A DNA stretch of 29,548 nt from a virus: positions 1 through 29,548 of IMG/VR virus record IMGVR_UViG_3300009000_001496. The stretch is one strand, 5' to 3'. Made by a program: the position numbers and the translations under genes. Within the stretch, counting starts at the first letter, position 1. Each line of letters starts with the position of its first letter. Positions 1 through 6,985 of this stretch are shown one piece after another. Under the pieces are notes generated by a model. The model did not search any database. It saw only the letters and a program-made list of their open reading frames with translations, and was not told the DNA's origin.

Positions 1-384
1 AAACCAATATTTGATGTTTTTGCAGAATACTACTATCAAAAGGAAATCAGCGGTATGATACAAGAGGGGGTGATTGAAATATCTCCGCTAGCCTACATGA
101 GAGGTAGAACATTTAAAAATGCATACATTATTGCAGACGAAATGCAAAATGCTACACCTAGTCAAATGAAGATGTTATTAACTAGAATTGGTGAGCATAG
201 TCGCATGGTGGTTACAGGTGATCTACAACAGGCAGATAGAATGAATTCTAACGGCTTGTTAGATTTTACTAATAAAGTAGAATCAAGAGATCTTAATCAT
301 ATTGGAGTTTGCAGATTTGATAAAGGAGACGTAGAACGACATGCGGCGGTAGTAGAAGTACTAGATATATACGGCGAAGATTAA
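1..384 (+). CDS. phoH: PhoH-like ATPase, 5'-truncated by window edge
   Basis: The reading frame is open from base 1, so the gene begins outside the window; the first ATG at 55 is internal. The visible 127 residues are the C-terminal part of the PhoH P-loop ATPase domain, with the segment [12 protein letters not shown], a Walker B-like [16 protein letters not shown], and the [10 protein letters not shown] sensor-type motif. The Walker A loop would lie upstream, off the window. PhoH is common in marine T4-like phages; its role is uncertain, with RNA helicase/RNase-associated or phosphate-stress functions proposed. It is one of only two rightward genes. Its TAA at 382-384 overlaps the stop codon of the convergent ferredoxin gene. 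Confidence 0.93.
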   Translation, partial: KPIFDVFAEYYYQKEISGMIQEGVIEISPLAYMRGRTFKNAYIIADEMQNATPSQMKMLLTRIGEHSRMVVTGDLQQADRMNSNGLLDFTNKVESRDLNHIGVCRFDKGDVERHAAVVEVLDIYGED

Positions 385-719
385 ATTTCCTTATAGGGTA
401 ATTTACTGAAGAGTTTAGTTTTGTCCGACTGCATACTAAACTTTTCATACTCGGGCATAGGGTCTTTGGCATCCGTAATATTAGGCCAATTACCTGTTGT
501 TGAAAAATACTCGTTGTGTTTATACCACGGGTCGTTTACATCGTCTGTCTGATAAATTGCTTCTTCAGGACATTCAGGAATACAAACTCCGCAGTCAATA
601 CATTCATCAGGGTTGATTACTAACATGTTTTCACCTTCGTAAAAACAGTCTACAGGACATACAGACACACAGGTTGTATGTTTACACATTATACATTTGT
701 CGTTTACTAAATGAGCCAT
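381..719 (-). CDS. fdxA: 7Fe (3Fe-4S/4Fe-4S) ferredoxin, FdxA type
   Basis: This 112-residue protein is a full-length bacterial-type seven-iron ferredoxin, an electron carrier. The cysteine pattern matches Azotobacter ferredoxin I offset by one residue: C9, C17 and C50 would bind the 3Fe-4S cluster, and C21, C40, C43 and C46 the 4Fe-4S cluster. C12 and the free C25 are also kept. The stretches CPVDCFYEG and [10 protein letters not shown] are diagnostic. The start is an ATG at 719 behind a strong GGAGG site. It is the last gene of a leftward run and ends on a stop codon shared with convergent phoH. The cysteine set is complete, so it is probably functional. Partner reductase and acceptor are unknown. 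A 7Fe ferredoxin differs from the plant-type 2Fe-2S ferredoxins known in cyanophages. Confidence 0.95.
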   Translation of the reverse strand: MAHLVNDKCIMCKHTTCVSVCPVDCFYEGENMLVINPDECIDCGVCIPECPEEAIYQTDDVNDPWYKHNEYFSTTGNWPNITDAKDPMPEYEKFSMQSDKTKLFSKLPYKEI

Positions 720-720
720 A

Positions 721-969
721 TTAACCTCCTAACCAATTTACTACACCTCTAATTGCTAAAAGCAAATACATTAATTCCATTAATGCTCTTGGCGTATCTT
801 TATCTTTAACACCCATGTAAATCCATATACTACAACTTACAAGGGCAACACTCCATCCTAGCCACTGTATGTTAGGGTTACCACCACTTAATAAAAATGC
901 ACTAACCATTGCTAGGATAAAACCCAACCACCGCCAGCCGTCTATATTATGATAGTAACGGATTTTCAC
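721..969 (-). CDS. Small membrane protein, unknown function
   Basis: This 82-residue protein was not recognised. It shows two to three hydrophobic segments: about residues 13-29 ([14 protein letters not shown]), 36-53 ([18 protein letters not shown]) and a weaker one at 63-80. It is likely an inner-membrane protein. The start codon is GTG at 969, overlapping the TGA of the gene upstream, so it is probably translated by coupling. It sits directly before the ferredoxin gene in the same run, 1 nt apart. Confidence 0.75.
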   Translation of the reverse strand: MKIRYYHNIDGWRWLGFILAMVSAFLLSGGNPNIQWLGWSVALVSCSIWIYMGVKDKDTPRALMELMYLLLAIRGVVNWLGG

Positions 970-1166
970 TTTTTACTTTTTGCTTTCTTTTTCTTTTTAG
1001 CAGTTCCTGCCTTCATCTCACGATATTGTTCACCAGTCATGCCTGTGGGTATGCGTTCGATCTTGCCACCCTTCTCTAAAAATTCTTTTATCATTTGGTC
1101 TAATTCTTCTTGGCGCCTTCTAGCACCTTCTGGGTCTACAATATCCTTTACATTATCGAATGGCAT
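966..1166 (-). CDS. Small basic protein, unknown function
   Basis: This 66-residue protein was not recognised. It has an acidic/helical N-terminal half (EGARRRQEELDQMIKEFLEKG), then KIERIPTGMTGEQYREM, and ends in a lysine-rich tail that may bind nucleic acid (inference from charge). An AAGGAG site lies 4 nt before the ATG and is built from the last codons of the clamp-loader gene. It lies between gp44 and a membrane-protein gene in a tight leftward run, and overlaps the next gene by 4 nt. An antisense frame of similar length runs over it but is only a shadow. Confidence 0.75.
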   Translation of the reverse strand: MPFDNVKDIVDPEGARRRQEELDQMIKEFLEKGGKIERIPTGMTGEQYREMKAGTAKKKKKAKSKK

Positions 1167-1167
1167 A

Positions 1168-2097
1168 CTACTCCTTTGTTAGTCGTGCTAGTTTAACCAA
1201 CGTAGCACTCATGTTTATTTCTGGATCAGCAACAAATGAATGATCTACTAATCCTTGTTTGATTATTAAAATTGCTTGGTCCTGTTTATCTTCTTCTGTT
1301 GTAAACACTTCCAAGTTGTCATACATCCAACGGAAAATATCTTCCATTTCCTCTGGCCTTGCTTGACTGCAAATTAGTTTACGTGCTTCTGTAATTTTGC
1401 CTGCTTTAAATAGTTCTACCATATCTACTTTGTAATCACTTTCACCTGTATCACCTTTTTGTGGTGGAAGCAGTTTGCCTGTAGTACTGTTCATCTGACA
1501 CATATTGATACACTTACGCATATCCGGATACGTTGCTTTTACAAATGTATCTAGTACATCTAGATCAGGTTCAACACCTTCTTCCAACAAGATAGTTGCA
1601 ATACGTGCTGTGAATTCTGTTTGATCTACGTTTGTAATATGAAAGCCTTGACATCTACTATGAATAGCAGGAATAATTCTGTTAGGATAGTTACAGGTTA
1701 AAATAAATCTGCTTGTAGTATGATATTCCTCCATTACACCACGTAGTGCGGCTTGTGCGTTTGGTGATAGATAATCTGCCTCATCAAGTAACACAACTTT
1801 GAAGTCTCCAAATGGAATCATTTGCACAAAGTTTACAATCTTATCACGAACATCTTCTACGCTGTTTGTTCGCGATGCGTTAATCTCTAATACGTCATAT
1901 TCATTAACTTCAAGTTCATTTAGCAATACTTTTGCTAGTGTTGTCTTACCAATACCAGCATGACCACTAAAAAGCAAGTGTGGAATACTTTTATCTTTAA
2001 CCCAACCGTTTACTTGATCTCGTTGTGCTTGATCTCTAAAAACATAATCCTTTACTTCTTTAGGACGATATTTTTCTACCCATAGTTCTTTAGCCAT
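1168..2097 (-). CDS. 44: Sliding clamp loader large subunit (T4 gp44-like)
   Basis: This 309-residue AAA+ ATPase loads the sliding clamp onto primed DNA for the phage replisome. It has the N-terminal LWVEKYRPK signature of clamp loaders, Walker A at residues 45-52 (GHAGIGKT), Walker B/DEAD box at 105-108, sensor 1 near 134-136 (TCN), and the SRC arginine-finger motif at 147-149. Length agrees with T4 gp44 (about 319 residues). The start overlaps the upstream cytidylyltransferase-like gene by 8 nt. A consensus sigma70 promoter lies inside that upstream gene (2150-2178), which suggests early, separate expression. The partner gp62 and the clamp gp45 are not in this window. Confidence 0.96.
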   Translation of the reverse strand: MAKELWVEKYRPKEVKDYVFRDQAQRDQVNGWVKDKSIPHLLFSGHAGIGKTTLAKVLLNELEVNEYDVLEINASRTNSVEDVRDKIVNFVQMIPFGDFKVVLLDEADYLSPNAQAALRGVMEEYHTTSRFILTCNYPNRIIPAIHSRCQGFHITNVDQTEFTARIATILLEEGVEPDLDVLDTFVKATYPDMRKCINMCQMNSTTGKLLPPQKGDTGESDYKVDMVELFKAGKITEARKLICSQARPEEMEDIFRWMYDNLEVFTTEEDKQDQAILIIKQGLVDHSFVADPEINMSATLVKLARLTKE

Positions 2098-2500
2098 TTT
2101 GTTCTATCCTTTTTCGTAATCCACTTGTACTAAATGAATGTTGTCTTTTATTATAGTATATTTCTATGCCTTTGTCAACACATAGTTGCTTGCCTGTGAA
2201 GTCGTTTTGACGATATTCTTCACCAATAAATCTTTTATTAATATCATATGTTAGCAGTATATCAATTAGATCTTTTTCGGTTTCGTAAGGAATAATTTCA
2301 TCAATGTATTTGCAACCTTCTAACTGAACATATCTTTCAAACACACTTTGGATTGGTTTATTCTTTTCGGGTCTGTCTATAGTTGGATCTGTTTGGAGTC
2401 CTACTACTAGGTAATCGCAATTTGATCGTGCTTCTTTAAGCATAGCAACGTGTCCACTATGGAAAAGATCAAAACTACTAAAGGTTATTCCTTTTATCAT
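2090..2500 (-). CDS. Cytidylyltransferase-like nucleotidyltransferase
   Basis: This 136-residue protein belongs to the HxGH nucleotidyltransferase superfamily, closest in size and motifs to glycerol-3-phosphate/ethanolamine-phosphate cytidylyltransferases. These join CTP to a small phosphorylated alcohol. HSGH (14-17) is the nucleotide-binding signature, following the N-terminal strand GITFSSFDLF, and STS at 124-126 matches the C-terminal phosphate-binding motif of TagD-type enzymes. The substrate cannot be told from sequence. It overlaps the DUF2061 gene upstream by 23 nt and gp44 downstream by 8 nt. Together with the sugar genes at 21-24 kb it could take part in making activated surface-polymer precursors (inference). 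Confidence 0.85.
   Translation of the reverse strand: MIKGITFSSFDLFHSGHVAMLKEARSNCDYLVVGLQTDPTIDRPEKNKPIQSVFERYVQLEGCKYIDEIIPYETEKDLIDILLTYDINKRFIGEEYRQNDFTGKQLCVDKGIEIYYNKRQHSFSTSGLRKRIEQNG
2150..2178 (-). promoter_or_regulatory. Consensus sigma70 promoter for clamp loader
   Basis: Reading leftward, the -35 TTGACA (2178-2173) and -10 TATAAT (2155-2150) are separated by exactly 17 nt. Both hexamers are perfect matches to the bacterial consensus. The site lies inside the cytidylyltransferase-like gene. A predicted start near 2143 gives a leader of about 46 nt to gp44. It is likely an early or host-polymerase promoter. Confidence 0.8.
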
Positions 2501-2729
2501 TCATCGAGCCTGTATAAACTTTATCTAACAAATAGAACCAACCACCATTAATTATTGGTTCAATAACAGCATCAACTGCCGCCAGTTCTAGTTCTGCACC
2601 CGTAATTAATCTGTTACAGGTCATTGCTATTATAATATGGCCGATTGTGTAGATAATTGCTCTAGCCAAACTGGAATGACCAACGAGCCGCTTTATTAGC
2701 GTGAATATACCAACACGAAATTCAGTCAT
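2478..2729 (-). CDS. DUF2061-like small membrane protein
   Basis: This 83-residue protein resembles the DUF2061 family of small two-helix membrane proteins. It has an N-terminal SSLARAIIYTIGHIIIAMTC helix, a short LITGAELELA turn and a second helix ending in WFYLLDKVY. Family function is unknown. The ATG at 2729 lies 6 nt after a TATTAT -10 box, so transcription could begin at or next to the start codon; no clear ribosome-binding site precedes it. Its 3' end overlaps the cytidylyltransferase-like gene. Family assignment is by pattern only. Confidence 0.75.
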   Translation of the reverse strand: MTEFRVGIFTLIKRLVGHSSLARAIIYTIGHIIIAMTCNRLITGAELELAAVDAVIEPIINGGWFYLLDKVYTGSMNDKRNNL

Positions 2730-2735
2730 AGTATT

Positions 2736-2764
2736 ATAATACTATTCTTTGTCTTCGTTGTCAA
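2736..2764 (-). promoter_or_regulatory. Sigma70-like promoter for DUF2061 gene
   Basis: Reading leftward, TTGACA (2764-2759), a 17-nt spacer and TATTAT (2741-2736) precede the ATG at 2729 by 6 nt. The expected transcription start is the A of the ATG. The site overlaps the last codons of the 55-residue ORF upstream. Confidence 0.65.
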
Positions 2765-2909
2765 GTATTTTATTTGAGTGTTTTACCGTTTCAGGACTTC
2801 TATATTCGTTTGTATTGCGTAAATGCGGATATTGATATTCTTTCGGTACATATCCATATCCTATAACACGGTCCCAATCACGTTGTGTATAATAATCATT
2901 TTTTGGCAT
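2742..2909 (-). CDS. Small hypothetical protein (55 aa)
   Basis: This short ORF fills an otherwise empty gap. It encodes 55 residues starting MPKNDYYTQRDWDRVIGYGY, with many aromatic and charged residues and the segment YQYPHLRNTNEYRSPETVKH. It was not recognised. A TAAATA late-type element (2918-2925) lies 8 nt before its ATG. The coding-like composition and the fit between flanking genes support a real gene, but it is small and could be chance. Confidence 0.55.
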   Translation of the reverse strand: MPKNDYYTQRDWDRVIGYGYVPKEYQYPHLRNTNEYRSPETVKHSNKILDNEDKE

Positions 2910-2917
2910 TACAAAGA

Positions 2918-2925
2918 TATTTATT
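2918..2925 (-). promoter_or_regulatory. T4-late-like promoter element
   Basis: AATAAATA on the minus strand lies 8 nt upstream of the ATG of the 55-residue ORF. With T4 late geometry (start 6 nt after the element) the leader would be only 3 nt. The spacing differs from the 5-nt pattern seen at other genes here. Confidence 0.5.
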
Positions 2926-2929
2926 ATTC

Positions 2930-3502
2930 CTATGATTGGGTAATAATATTATAGATCTCTTGCCAATTGTCTGCACGTTTAATATTTGGATTTTTGTAAT
3001 CTTGATTCCAATTGTGTGATACTAATATACAACGGTGACCACAATTTAGTCCCGATTCTGCATTTGCTGGTTTATCTTCTATCCACCAATGTCCGGGTTC
3101 ATATTCTTTAAGTGCTTCGTCCTTGTCTGCGCCTGTTGCTAAACACTGCACACGAAAGAATGTTCCACGTCCAAAGAATCTTTCTAAATTCATTGTACGT
3201 AATTCGCCTGCCCAATGATCTGTACTTAAACTAGTAATGGCTTCAAAGTGATAACCTTCTGCTTTAAGTTTTTGAACATATTCAACACTATCACGGAGAG
3301 GTTTTAAAAATCCCATCCATGCACTTTCGTTAAATTGTTTAACTAGTTCATCACACTGTTTTTTACGCTGAAAGCCATAACGCACATATTGATTATACAC
3401 ACCTGGCTTTTTAATACGGAATCCACGTTCGGCCATCCATGCATCAAACGCTGGTTCCCAGTCTAGTAGCACACCGTCTACATCTACTAGAATTTTTTTC
3501 AA
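2930..3502 (-). CDS. HAD-family phosphatase, 5'(3')-nucleotidase-like
   Basis: This 190-residue protein is a haloacid-dehalogenase-fold phosphatase. Motif I is VDVDGVLLD with nucleophile D7 and acid/base D9; motif II is near the ITSLS segment; and WWIEDKPANAESG supplies the late acidic motif. Size and the DVDGVLLDW start resemble 5'(3')-deoxyribonucleotidases, which would dephosphorylate nucleotides, but substrate is not provable. The start codon is TTG at 3502, immediately after the TAA of the MazG-like gene and behind a GGAG site. No ATG upstream could give the conserved N-terminal motif. Being next to MazG suggests a nucleotide-pool role (inference). Confidence 0.8.
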   Translation of the reverse strand: MKKILVDVDGVLLDWEPAFDAWMAERGFRIKKPGVYNQYVRYGFQRKKQCDELVKQFNESAWMGFLKPLRDSVEYVQKLKAEGYHFEAITSLSTDHWAGELRTMNLERFFGRGTFFRVQCLATGADKDEALKEYEPGHWWIEDKPANAESGLNCGHRCILVSHNWNQDYKNPNIKRADNWQEIYNIITQS

Positions 3503-3916
3503 TTACAAGTCTCCGTCTTTTCTGTTTTCGGAATAGTGTACGTCAAACTCTCCGCCTGGATATCTTGCTTTAAGTTTGTTTACATTTTCTGCTACGACTT
3601 CATTAGGATCGAGACCCAATGCCCGGCAACTATTAATCCAATACCACATAATATCGCCAAGTTCTCGTTTGCAATGAAAGACAGTTTCGTCATCCATAGG
3701 TTTACCTTGGAAGATACATTTTTTAACAATTTCACTAAACTCTCCTCCTTCTGATGCAATACCAATTGCACCGGTCATTAATAGTGCTGTGTTTATATTA
3801 GGGTTATTGACTTCGATGTCTTTTGCCCTATAAAACATTTCACTCAATTGATTGCTTTCTTTTGATGTTACTTGTTCTACAAAGTCTTTGTATTTGTTTA
3901 AGTCTACTTGTGCCAA
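3503..3916 (-). CDS. MazG-like nucleotide pyrophosphohydrolase
   Basis: This 137-residue protein matches the MazG-like all-alpha NTP pyrophosphohydrolase group, which hydrolyses (d)NTPs or related nucleotides to monophosphates. The metal-binding acidic pattern is EGGEFSE (56-62) followed by ELGD (85-88). The C-terminal half has NVNKLKARYPGGEFD, typical of phage MazG homologues. The start is TTG at 3916, after an AAGGAG site that overlaps the previous gene's end. Marine phages often carry mazG, where effects on ppGpp or dNTP pools are proposed. It forms a pair with the HAD phosphatase directly downstream. Confidence 0.85.
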   Translation of the reverse strand: MAQVDLNKYKDFVEQVTSKESNQLSEMFYRAKDIEVNNPNINTALLMTGAIGIASEGGEFSEIVKKCIFQGKPMDDETVFHCKRELGDIMWYWINSCRALGLDPNEVVAENVNKLKARYPGGEFDVHYSENRKDGDL

Positions 3917-4132
3917 TTACTTCTCCTTTGGCTCTTGATGTTCCCAATAAATGATTCTTTCCCCAGTTTCTTCAATTACGATAGGTAAAGAATATTTGTA
4001 ATCATTTGCTTGTTGCCTTCCTACATATTCCCATGTGTAGCCTTTTTCATTGTTCTTTTTGACTTCTGCAAAAAATTCTGCATTATCATAGGCAAACATG
4101 CCTAACATTGTCACTAGTACTGCCGTGAACAT
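3917..4132 (-). CDS. Small protein with N-terminal hydrophobic segment
   Basis: This 71-residue protein was not recognised. Residues 1-15 (MFTAVLVTMLGMFAY) are hydrophobic and could be a signal anchor or short signal peptide. The rest is polar, with YTWEYVGRQQANDYKY and IVIEETGERIIYWEH. An AGGGG site precedes the ATG at 4132. It lies between the GroES-like and MazG-like genes; its stop directly abuts the MazG TTG start. A periplasmic or membrane-anchored location is inferred from the N-terminus only. Confidence 0.65.
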   Translation of the reverse strand: MFTAVLVTMLGMFAYDNAEFFAEVKKNNEKGYTWEYVGRQQANDYKYSLPIVIEETGERIIYWEHQEPKEK

Positions 4133-4153
4133 TTTTTCCCCTTTGTTTGTGTT

Positions 4154-4588
4154 TTATCTTGCCCCAAAATCTTCTGCCTTTGCTTTATCCGGTGTTGTAT
4201 CAATTTCTTCACCAATATATACATCATTAGGTTTTTCATCTGATACAGCAAGTATTTCTTTAATGTCTATTTTTCTTACTTCAATCTCGGTCCCGTCATC
4301 TTGCTCAACTATAAAACCTCGACTCCAACGACCGTGTGCTACTAAAATCCAATCACCTACATTGTACTCGTCTTTATTTTCATGCCCTTTAGCATACACC
4401 TGACACCATCTAGGATAAATGCCACGTGTCTGACCGTCATCGTTGCTAATAATAATTCCGCCTTTGGTTTTTTGTTCACCAAAATGCATATTATATGCAA
4501 GTACGTCATCATGAATAGGACGAATACTACCTTTTATTCTTGTTTTTAAACCTGTAGGTCCGCCCATCATTTTTGTAGCATCGATCAT
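4154..4588 (-). CDS. GroES/gp31-like co-chaperonin
   Basis: This 144-residue protein resembles the co-chaperonin fold that caps GroEL. T4 gp31 is the phage version, needed to fold the major capsid protein. Visible features are the opening strand SIRPIHDDVLAYNM, a mobile-loop-like section FGEQKTKGGIIISNDDG around residues 36-52, and the later VYAKGHENKDEYNVGDW and ILVAHGRWSRG that correspond to the GroES VGDxV region. It is longer than GroES (about 97 residues), with an acidic C-terminal tail, like other T4-like marine phage versions. An AGGAG site lies before the ATG. Its relation to gp31 is inferred from motifs, not alignment. Confidence 0.78.
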   Translation of the reverse strand: MIDATKMMGGPTGLKTRIKGSIRPIHDDVLAYNMHFGEQKTKGGIIISNDDGQTRGIYPRWCQVYAKGHENKDEYNVGDWILVAHGRWSRGFIVEQDDGTEIEVRKIDIKEILAVSDEKPNDVYIGEEIDTTPDKAKAEDFGAR

Positions 4589-4590
4589 TA

Positions 4591-5025
4591 CTATTCTCCT
4601 GTAGCGTCTTTAATACCACTGCGTCTTCTACGGGCTCTTTGCACAGCCTCGGTTGCAGTGTCTAATACTTTTTCTTCTTGAGTTACTTCTTCTTTCTTCA
4701 CTTCAGGTTCTTTTTCTGTTACAACTTCGGAAACAGGTGTATCTTCAACCTTCAGTGTTTCCATTGGCGGGACCGATGCGGCTTGTTTAGCATCTTCAGC
4801 AATCCTTACGTTATCAGGATCCGGTGCCGCGTTTGGATTATTTTCATAGTACTGTGCCATAATTTGTTCACGTGTACGCAAAATTTTACCACCAGTGCCA
4901 ATTTCGTCGCCTCTAGCATTTACTTTCATATTGCCAATTGCTGGTTGTAATTCATTGGAAGAACGTAATTTATCCATATCAATAATACGACCTTGCATTG
5001 TTCTATATTGTTTTCTTACTGCCAT
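4591..5025 (-). CDS. Conserved marine-myovirus hypothetical protein
   Basis: This 144-residue protein has an ordered N-terminal half (YRTMQGRIIDMDKLRSSNEL, then GDEIGTGGKILRTREQI). A Glu/Lys/Val-rich low-complexity tail follows, ending with a basic patch of five arginines in six residues (RARRRR) near 130-135. Such N-terminal sequences are familiar from T4-like marine phage hypothetical proteins, but no function is known to me. The charged tail suggests an extended region, perhaps scaffold- or virion-associated (speculation). The start at 5025 follows a clear AAAGGAG site; the gene ends 2 nt before the GroES-like start and supplies its ribosome-binding site. Confidence 0.75.
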   Translation of the reverse strand: MAVRKQYRTMQGRIIDMDKLRSSNELQPAIGNMKVNARGDEIGTGGKILRTREQIMAQYYENNPNAAPDPDNVRIAEDAKQAASVPPMETLKVEDTPVSEVVTEKEPEVKKEEVTQEEKVLDTATEAVQRARRRRSGIKDATGE

Positions 5026-5048
5026 AATAATCTCCTTTGTATAGGTAC

Positions 5049-5624
5049 TTATCTCATGAATTCCGTGGGATCTAAATTATATTTGATAGAATCTACTTTG
5101 TGTACTCCTAACAAATATAGTACGTAACTGGCTACACTAGACCCACGTCCTACACCCCATACAATGTTGTTTTTGCGTAGTGTATCCACCATGTATTTAA
5201 GAAATTGTAAAACATCCATCATAGCATGTGACTTATATAAAGATAATTCATAATCAACACGTTGTTTTTGTTCTGGAGTTTCACAAAGACCCAATACGTA
5301 ATCTTCAATATCAAACTGCTTATACTCTGCTGGCATAAACCAATTTAGTCTATTGTTTTGATCATACAAATCTTGCCCGTCTTGATCATTGATAATTGTT
5401 TGGAAAATTTCTATAGGATCTTTATTTTCACTAACAAGATTGTTATATTTCTGAATAGAGTCGTTTTGTGAAATAACACAATTTTTTATATTGTGTGTTT
5501 TGTTTTGATAAATTAATTCTATTATATTGCGTTCGGTTAGTATAGATTGGCCAATATTATTTTTCTCGGCCACCGTCGATAATTGTTGGTTTAAATGATT
5601 TGTCGTCTTTTGCTTCTGAATCAT
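5049..5624 (-). CDS. DnaE-like (Pol III alpha) fragment protein
   Basis: This protein of at most 191 residues carries near its C-terminus VWGVGRGSSVASYVLYLLGV (GRGSS at 159-163) and YNLDPTEFM. These match the GRGSAAGSLVxYxLGIT and LxFERFL motifs of the bacterial DNA polymerase III alpha subunit. The rest of that enzyme, including the downstream catalytic aspartate motif, is absent, so it is not a polymerase by itself. Similar short proteins occur in marine T4-like phages. The start is uncertain. The ATG at 5624 overlaps the upstream gene by 68 nt without a strong ribosome-binding site; a GTG about 50 nt further in, at the upstream gene's end, is an alternative. Confidence 0.7.
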   Translation of the reverse strand: MIQKQKTTNHLNQQLSTVAEKNNIGQSILTERNIIELIYQNKTHNIKNCVISQNDSIQKYNNLVSENKDPIEIFQTIINDQDGQDLYDQNNRLNWFMPAEYKQFDIEDYVLGLCETPEQKQRVDYELSLYKSHAMMDVLQFLKYMVDTLRKNNIVWGVGRGSSVASYVLYLLGVHKVDSIKYNLDPTEFMR

Positions 5625-6180
5625 AACCTAAATCTTTCCAACTAACTGCACCTTGCCAGTATTTTTTAGCATCAATTTTTTGATCAAATGTTGATGTATC
5701 ATCTCTGTTCCACCACGGAGTGTCAATAGATGCATCAATCCATTCGCTAACATCCAAATGTTTATTTTCAATACTTTCTTCATCTACTGTATATTGTACA
5801 TTATCACCTAGTTTGCTGTCAACCGTTAATTCTCCGATTTCGAAAAAATCACCAACAATTGAAACAATTTTTCTGTGTAAAACTATTCCTAGCAATTGAT
5901 CATATGGACTTCCTGGAATCAATAACTTGTTTATTGGCATTTTAAACCAAATAGATTGTGTTTGGTCTTTGGGATTGAAAATAATACTGTTTTCACAAAG
6001 TCTATGAAAGAGATATTTGACTTTTTCAAATGCAAGATTTTGTGTTTTTATTTCTTTAACTTTTGGTAAAAAAGTTACATTTACATTATATCTATTAGGA
6101 TATACACAGTTGTCGATTACAACAGTTGCATCGAAATGAGTACTCCAAGAAAAGTAATTTATTTGTTCATTATTCAACAT
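5557..6180 (-). CDS. Hypothetical phage protein
   Basis: This 207-residue protein was not recognised. It appears to have a beta-rich N-terminal domain (VVIDNCVYPNRYNVNVTFLP, then FNPKDQTQSIWFKMPINKLL) and an acidic C-terminal third with the tryptophan-rich DTPWWNRDD. It overlaps the gene upstream by 11 nt and the DnaE-like gene downstream. A weak sigma70-like pair lies inside it (TTGACA at 5822-5817, 18 nt, TACAAT at 5798-5793). Position just after the fibre genes suggests a structural or assembly role, but nothing in the sequence proves that. Confidence 0.65.
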   Translation of the reverse strand: MLNNEQINYFSWSTHFDATVVIDNCVYPNRYNVNVTFLPKVKEIKTQNLAFEKVKYLFHRLCENSIIFNPKDQTQSIWFKMPINKLLIPGSPYDQLLGIVLHRKIVSIVGDFFEIGELTVDSKLGDNVQYTVDEESIENKHLDVSEWIDASIDTPWWNRDDTSTFDQKIDAKKYWQGAVSWKDLGYDSEAKDDKSFKPTIIDGGREK

Positions 6181-6415
6181 TAATAAGTGATCCTAAATCG
6201 TTGTCGTTGTCTTTATTAGTAGCGTTTTGAAGTTCTTGTCTTTGTCTTTTTACAAGTTCTTCTCTATACATAGTTAGTACAGAACTAATTTGTGTCAACA
6301 CACTCTGATTAGGAAATCTTGTTGCTGTAGTATATTTTTTTGTAAGTTCTATTACTTTCTTTTCTAGTTCGTCCGTAGAAAGATTAGCAGGGTTTTCTAC
6401 AAGAGGATTAAACAT
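6170..6415 (-). CDS. Small helical hypothetical protein
   Basis: This 81-residue protein is predicted mostly helical and charged: LSTDELEKKVIELTKKYTTA, then VLTMYREELVKRQRQELQNA, suggesting two amphipathic helices or a short coiled coil. It was not recognised. It follows the 187-residue fibre-type gene by 5 nt and overlaps the next gene. A chaperone or adaptor for fibres is possible from position alone. Confidence 0.65.
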   Translation of the reverse strand: MFNPLVENPANLSTDELEKKVIELTKKYTTATRFPNQSVLTQISSVLTMYREELVKRQRQELQNATNKDNDNDLGSLINVE

Positions 6416-6420
6416 AATTT

Positions 6421-6984
6421 TTACTCGTATAAACCGAGATACTTAACAAACAAAGTAGTACCACTATCCGGAGACCAAACTTCAAAAATATATCTTTTGT
6501 TTGCTTCAATTGAAAAAGGAAAACTTAATGATGCTTCTTTAATTGTATTTCCACTAGGATTATTAATAGTAAAAAGTTTTGTAGATCCTTCTGTTCTCAC
6601 ATCATAGATAACATGTGTCATGCTATCACTTGGTGCAAAGTTAATAATTTGCGGAATATTAACTGTTGGATTTTCTCCTGAAATTAATAGTCTTTTGTAT
6701 GATCCTGATTGATAATCAATAGTAGTTTCACCGTCAACACTTGATGTTGTTGGTGCTTTAATTGCTGTATCAACAAAGATTGCTTTAGATAACTCTTTAT
6801 CAGTAAAATCGTTGTTTTGATCTACTCTTGCTCTAGTATCTTGCAAACCAGTAATTTCTGTTTTTGCAGTTGTCAGGGCCGTTTTAATGTTTTGGAAATT
6901 ATCTCTAAATCCTTGAGAATCGTTATCCTGCCCTGCTACCGGATAATTGTCATCTATATTTGTTGTACTAATGTTACTTGCCAT
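6421..6984 (-). CDS. Fibre-associated virion protein
   Basis: This 187-residue protein begins NISTTNIDDNYPVAGQDNDS then GFRDNFQNIKTALTTAKTEI. This is a divergent form of the N-terminal module found in the two large fibre proteins (NDATGDSIRTGFDKTNQNF and NDGTGDDLRTAFDKVNDNF). The C-terminal part, about 95-187, is beta-rich with PTVNIPQI and YIFEVWSPDSGTTLFVKYLG. The shared N-terminus suggests docking at the same virion site (inference). A late promoter at 7017-7023 gives a predicted leader of about 27 nt with an AGGAAGGTG site, built from the last codons of the upstream gene. Confidence 0.72.
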   Translation of the reverse strand: MASNISTTNIDDNYPVAGQDNDSQGFRDNFQNIKTALTTAKTEITGLQDTRARVDQNNDFTDKELSKAIFVDTAIKAPTTSSVDGETTIDYQSGSYKRLLISGENPTVNIPQIINFAPSDSMTHVIYDVRTEGSTKLFTINNPSGNTIKEASLSFPFSIEANKRYIFEVWSPDSGTTLFVKYLGLYE

Positions 6985-6985
6985 A

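Noticed and set aside
5793-5822. TTGACA-18-TACAAT in the 207-residue gene
   Set aside because: Spacing is 18 nt and the nearest leftward start is over 160 nt away, so it is noted in that gene's entry but not annotated as a promoter.
5049-6180. One gene split by a frameshift (207-residue gene plus DnaE-like gene)
   Set aside because: The upstream protein shows no DnaE similarity and ends naturally; overlap of neighbouring genes is common here.
6287-6299. TTGACA near 6298 as a sigma70 promoter
   Set aside because: No acceptable -10 box at 16-18 nt; only weak AACTAT/ACTATG-like hexamers.
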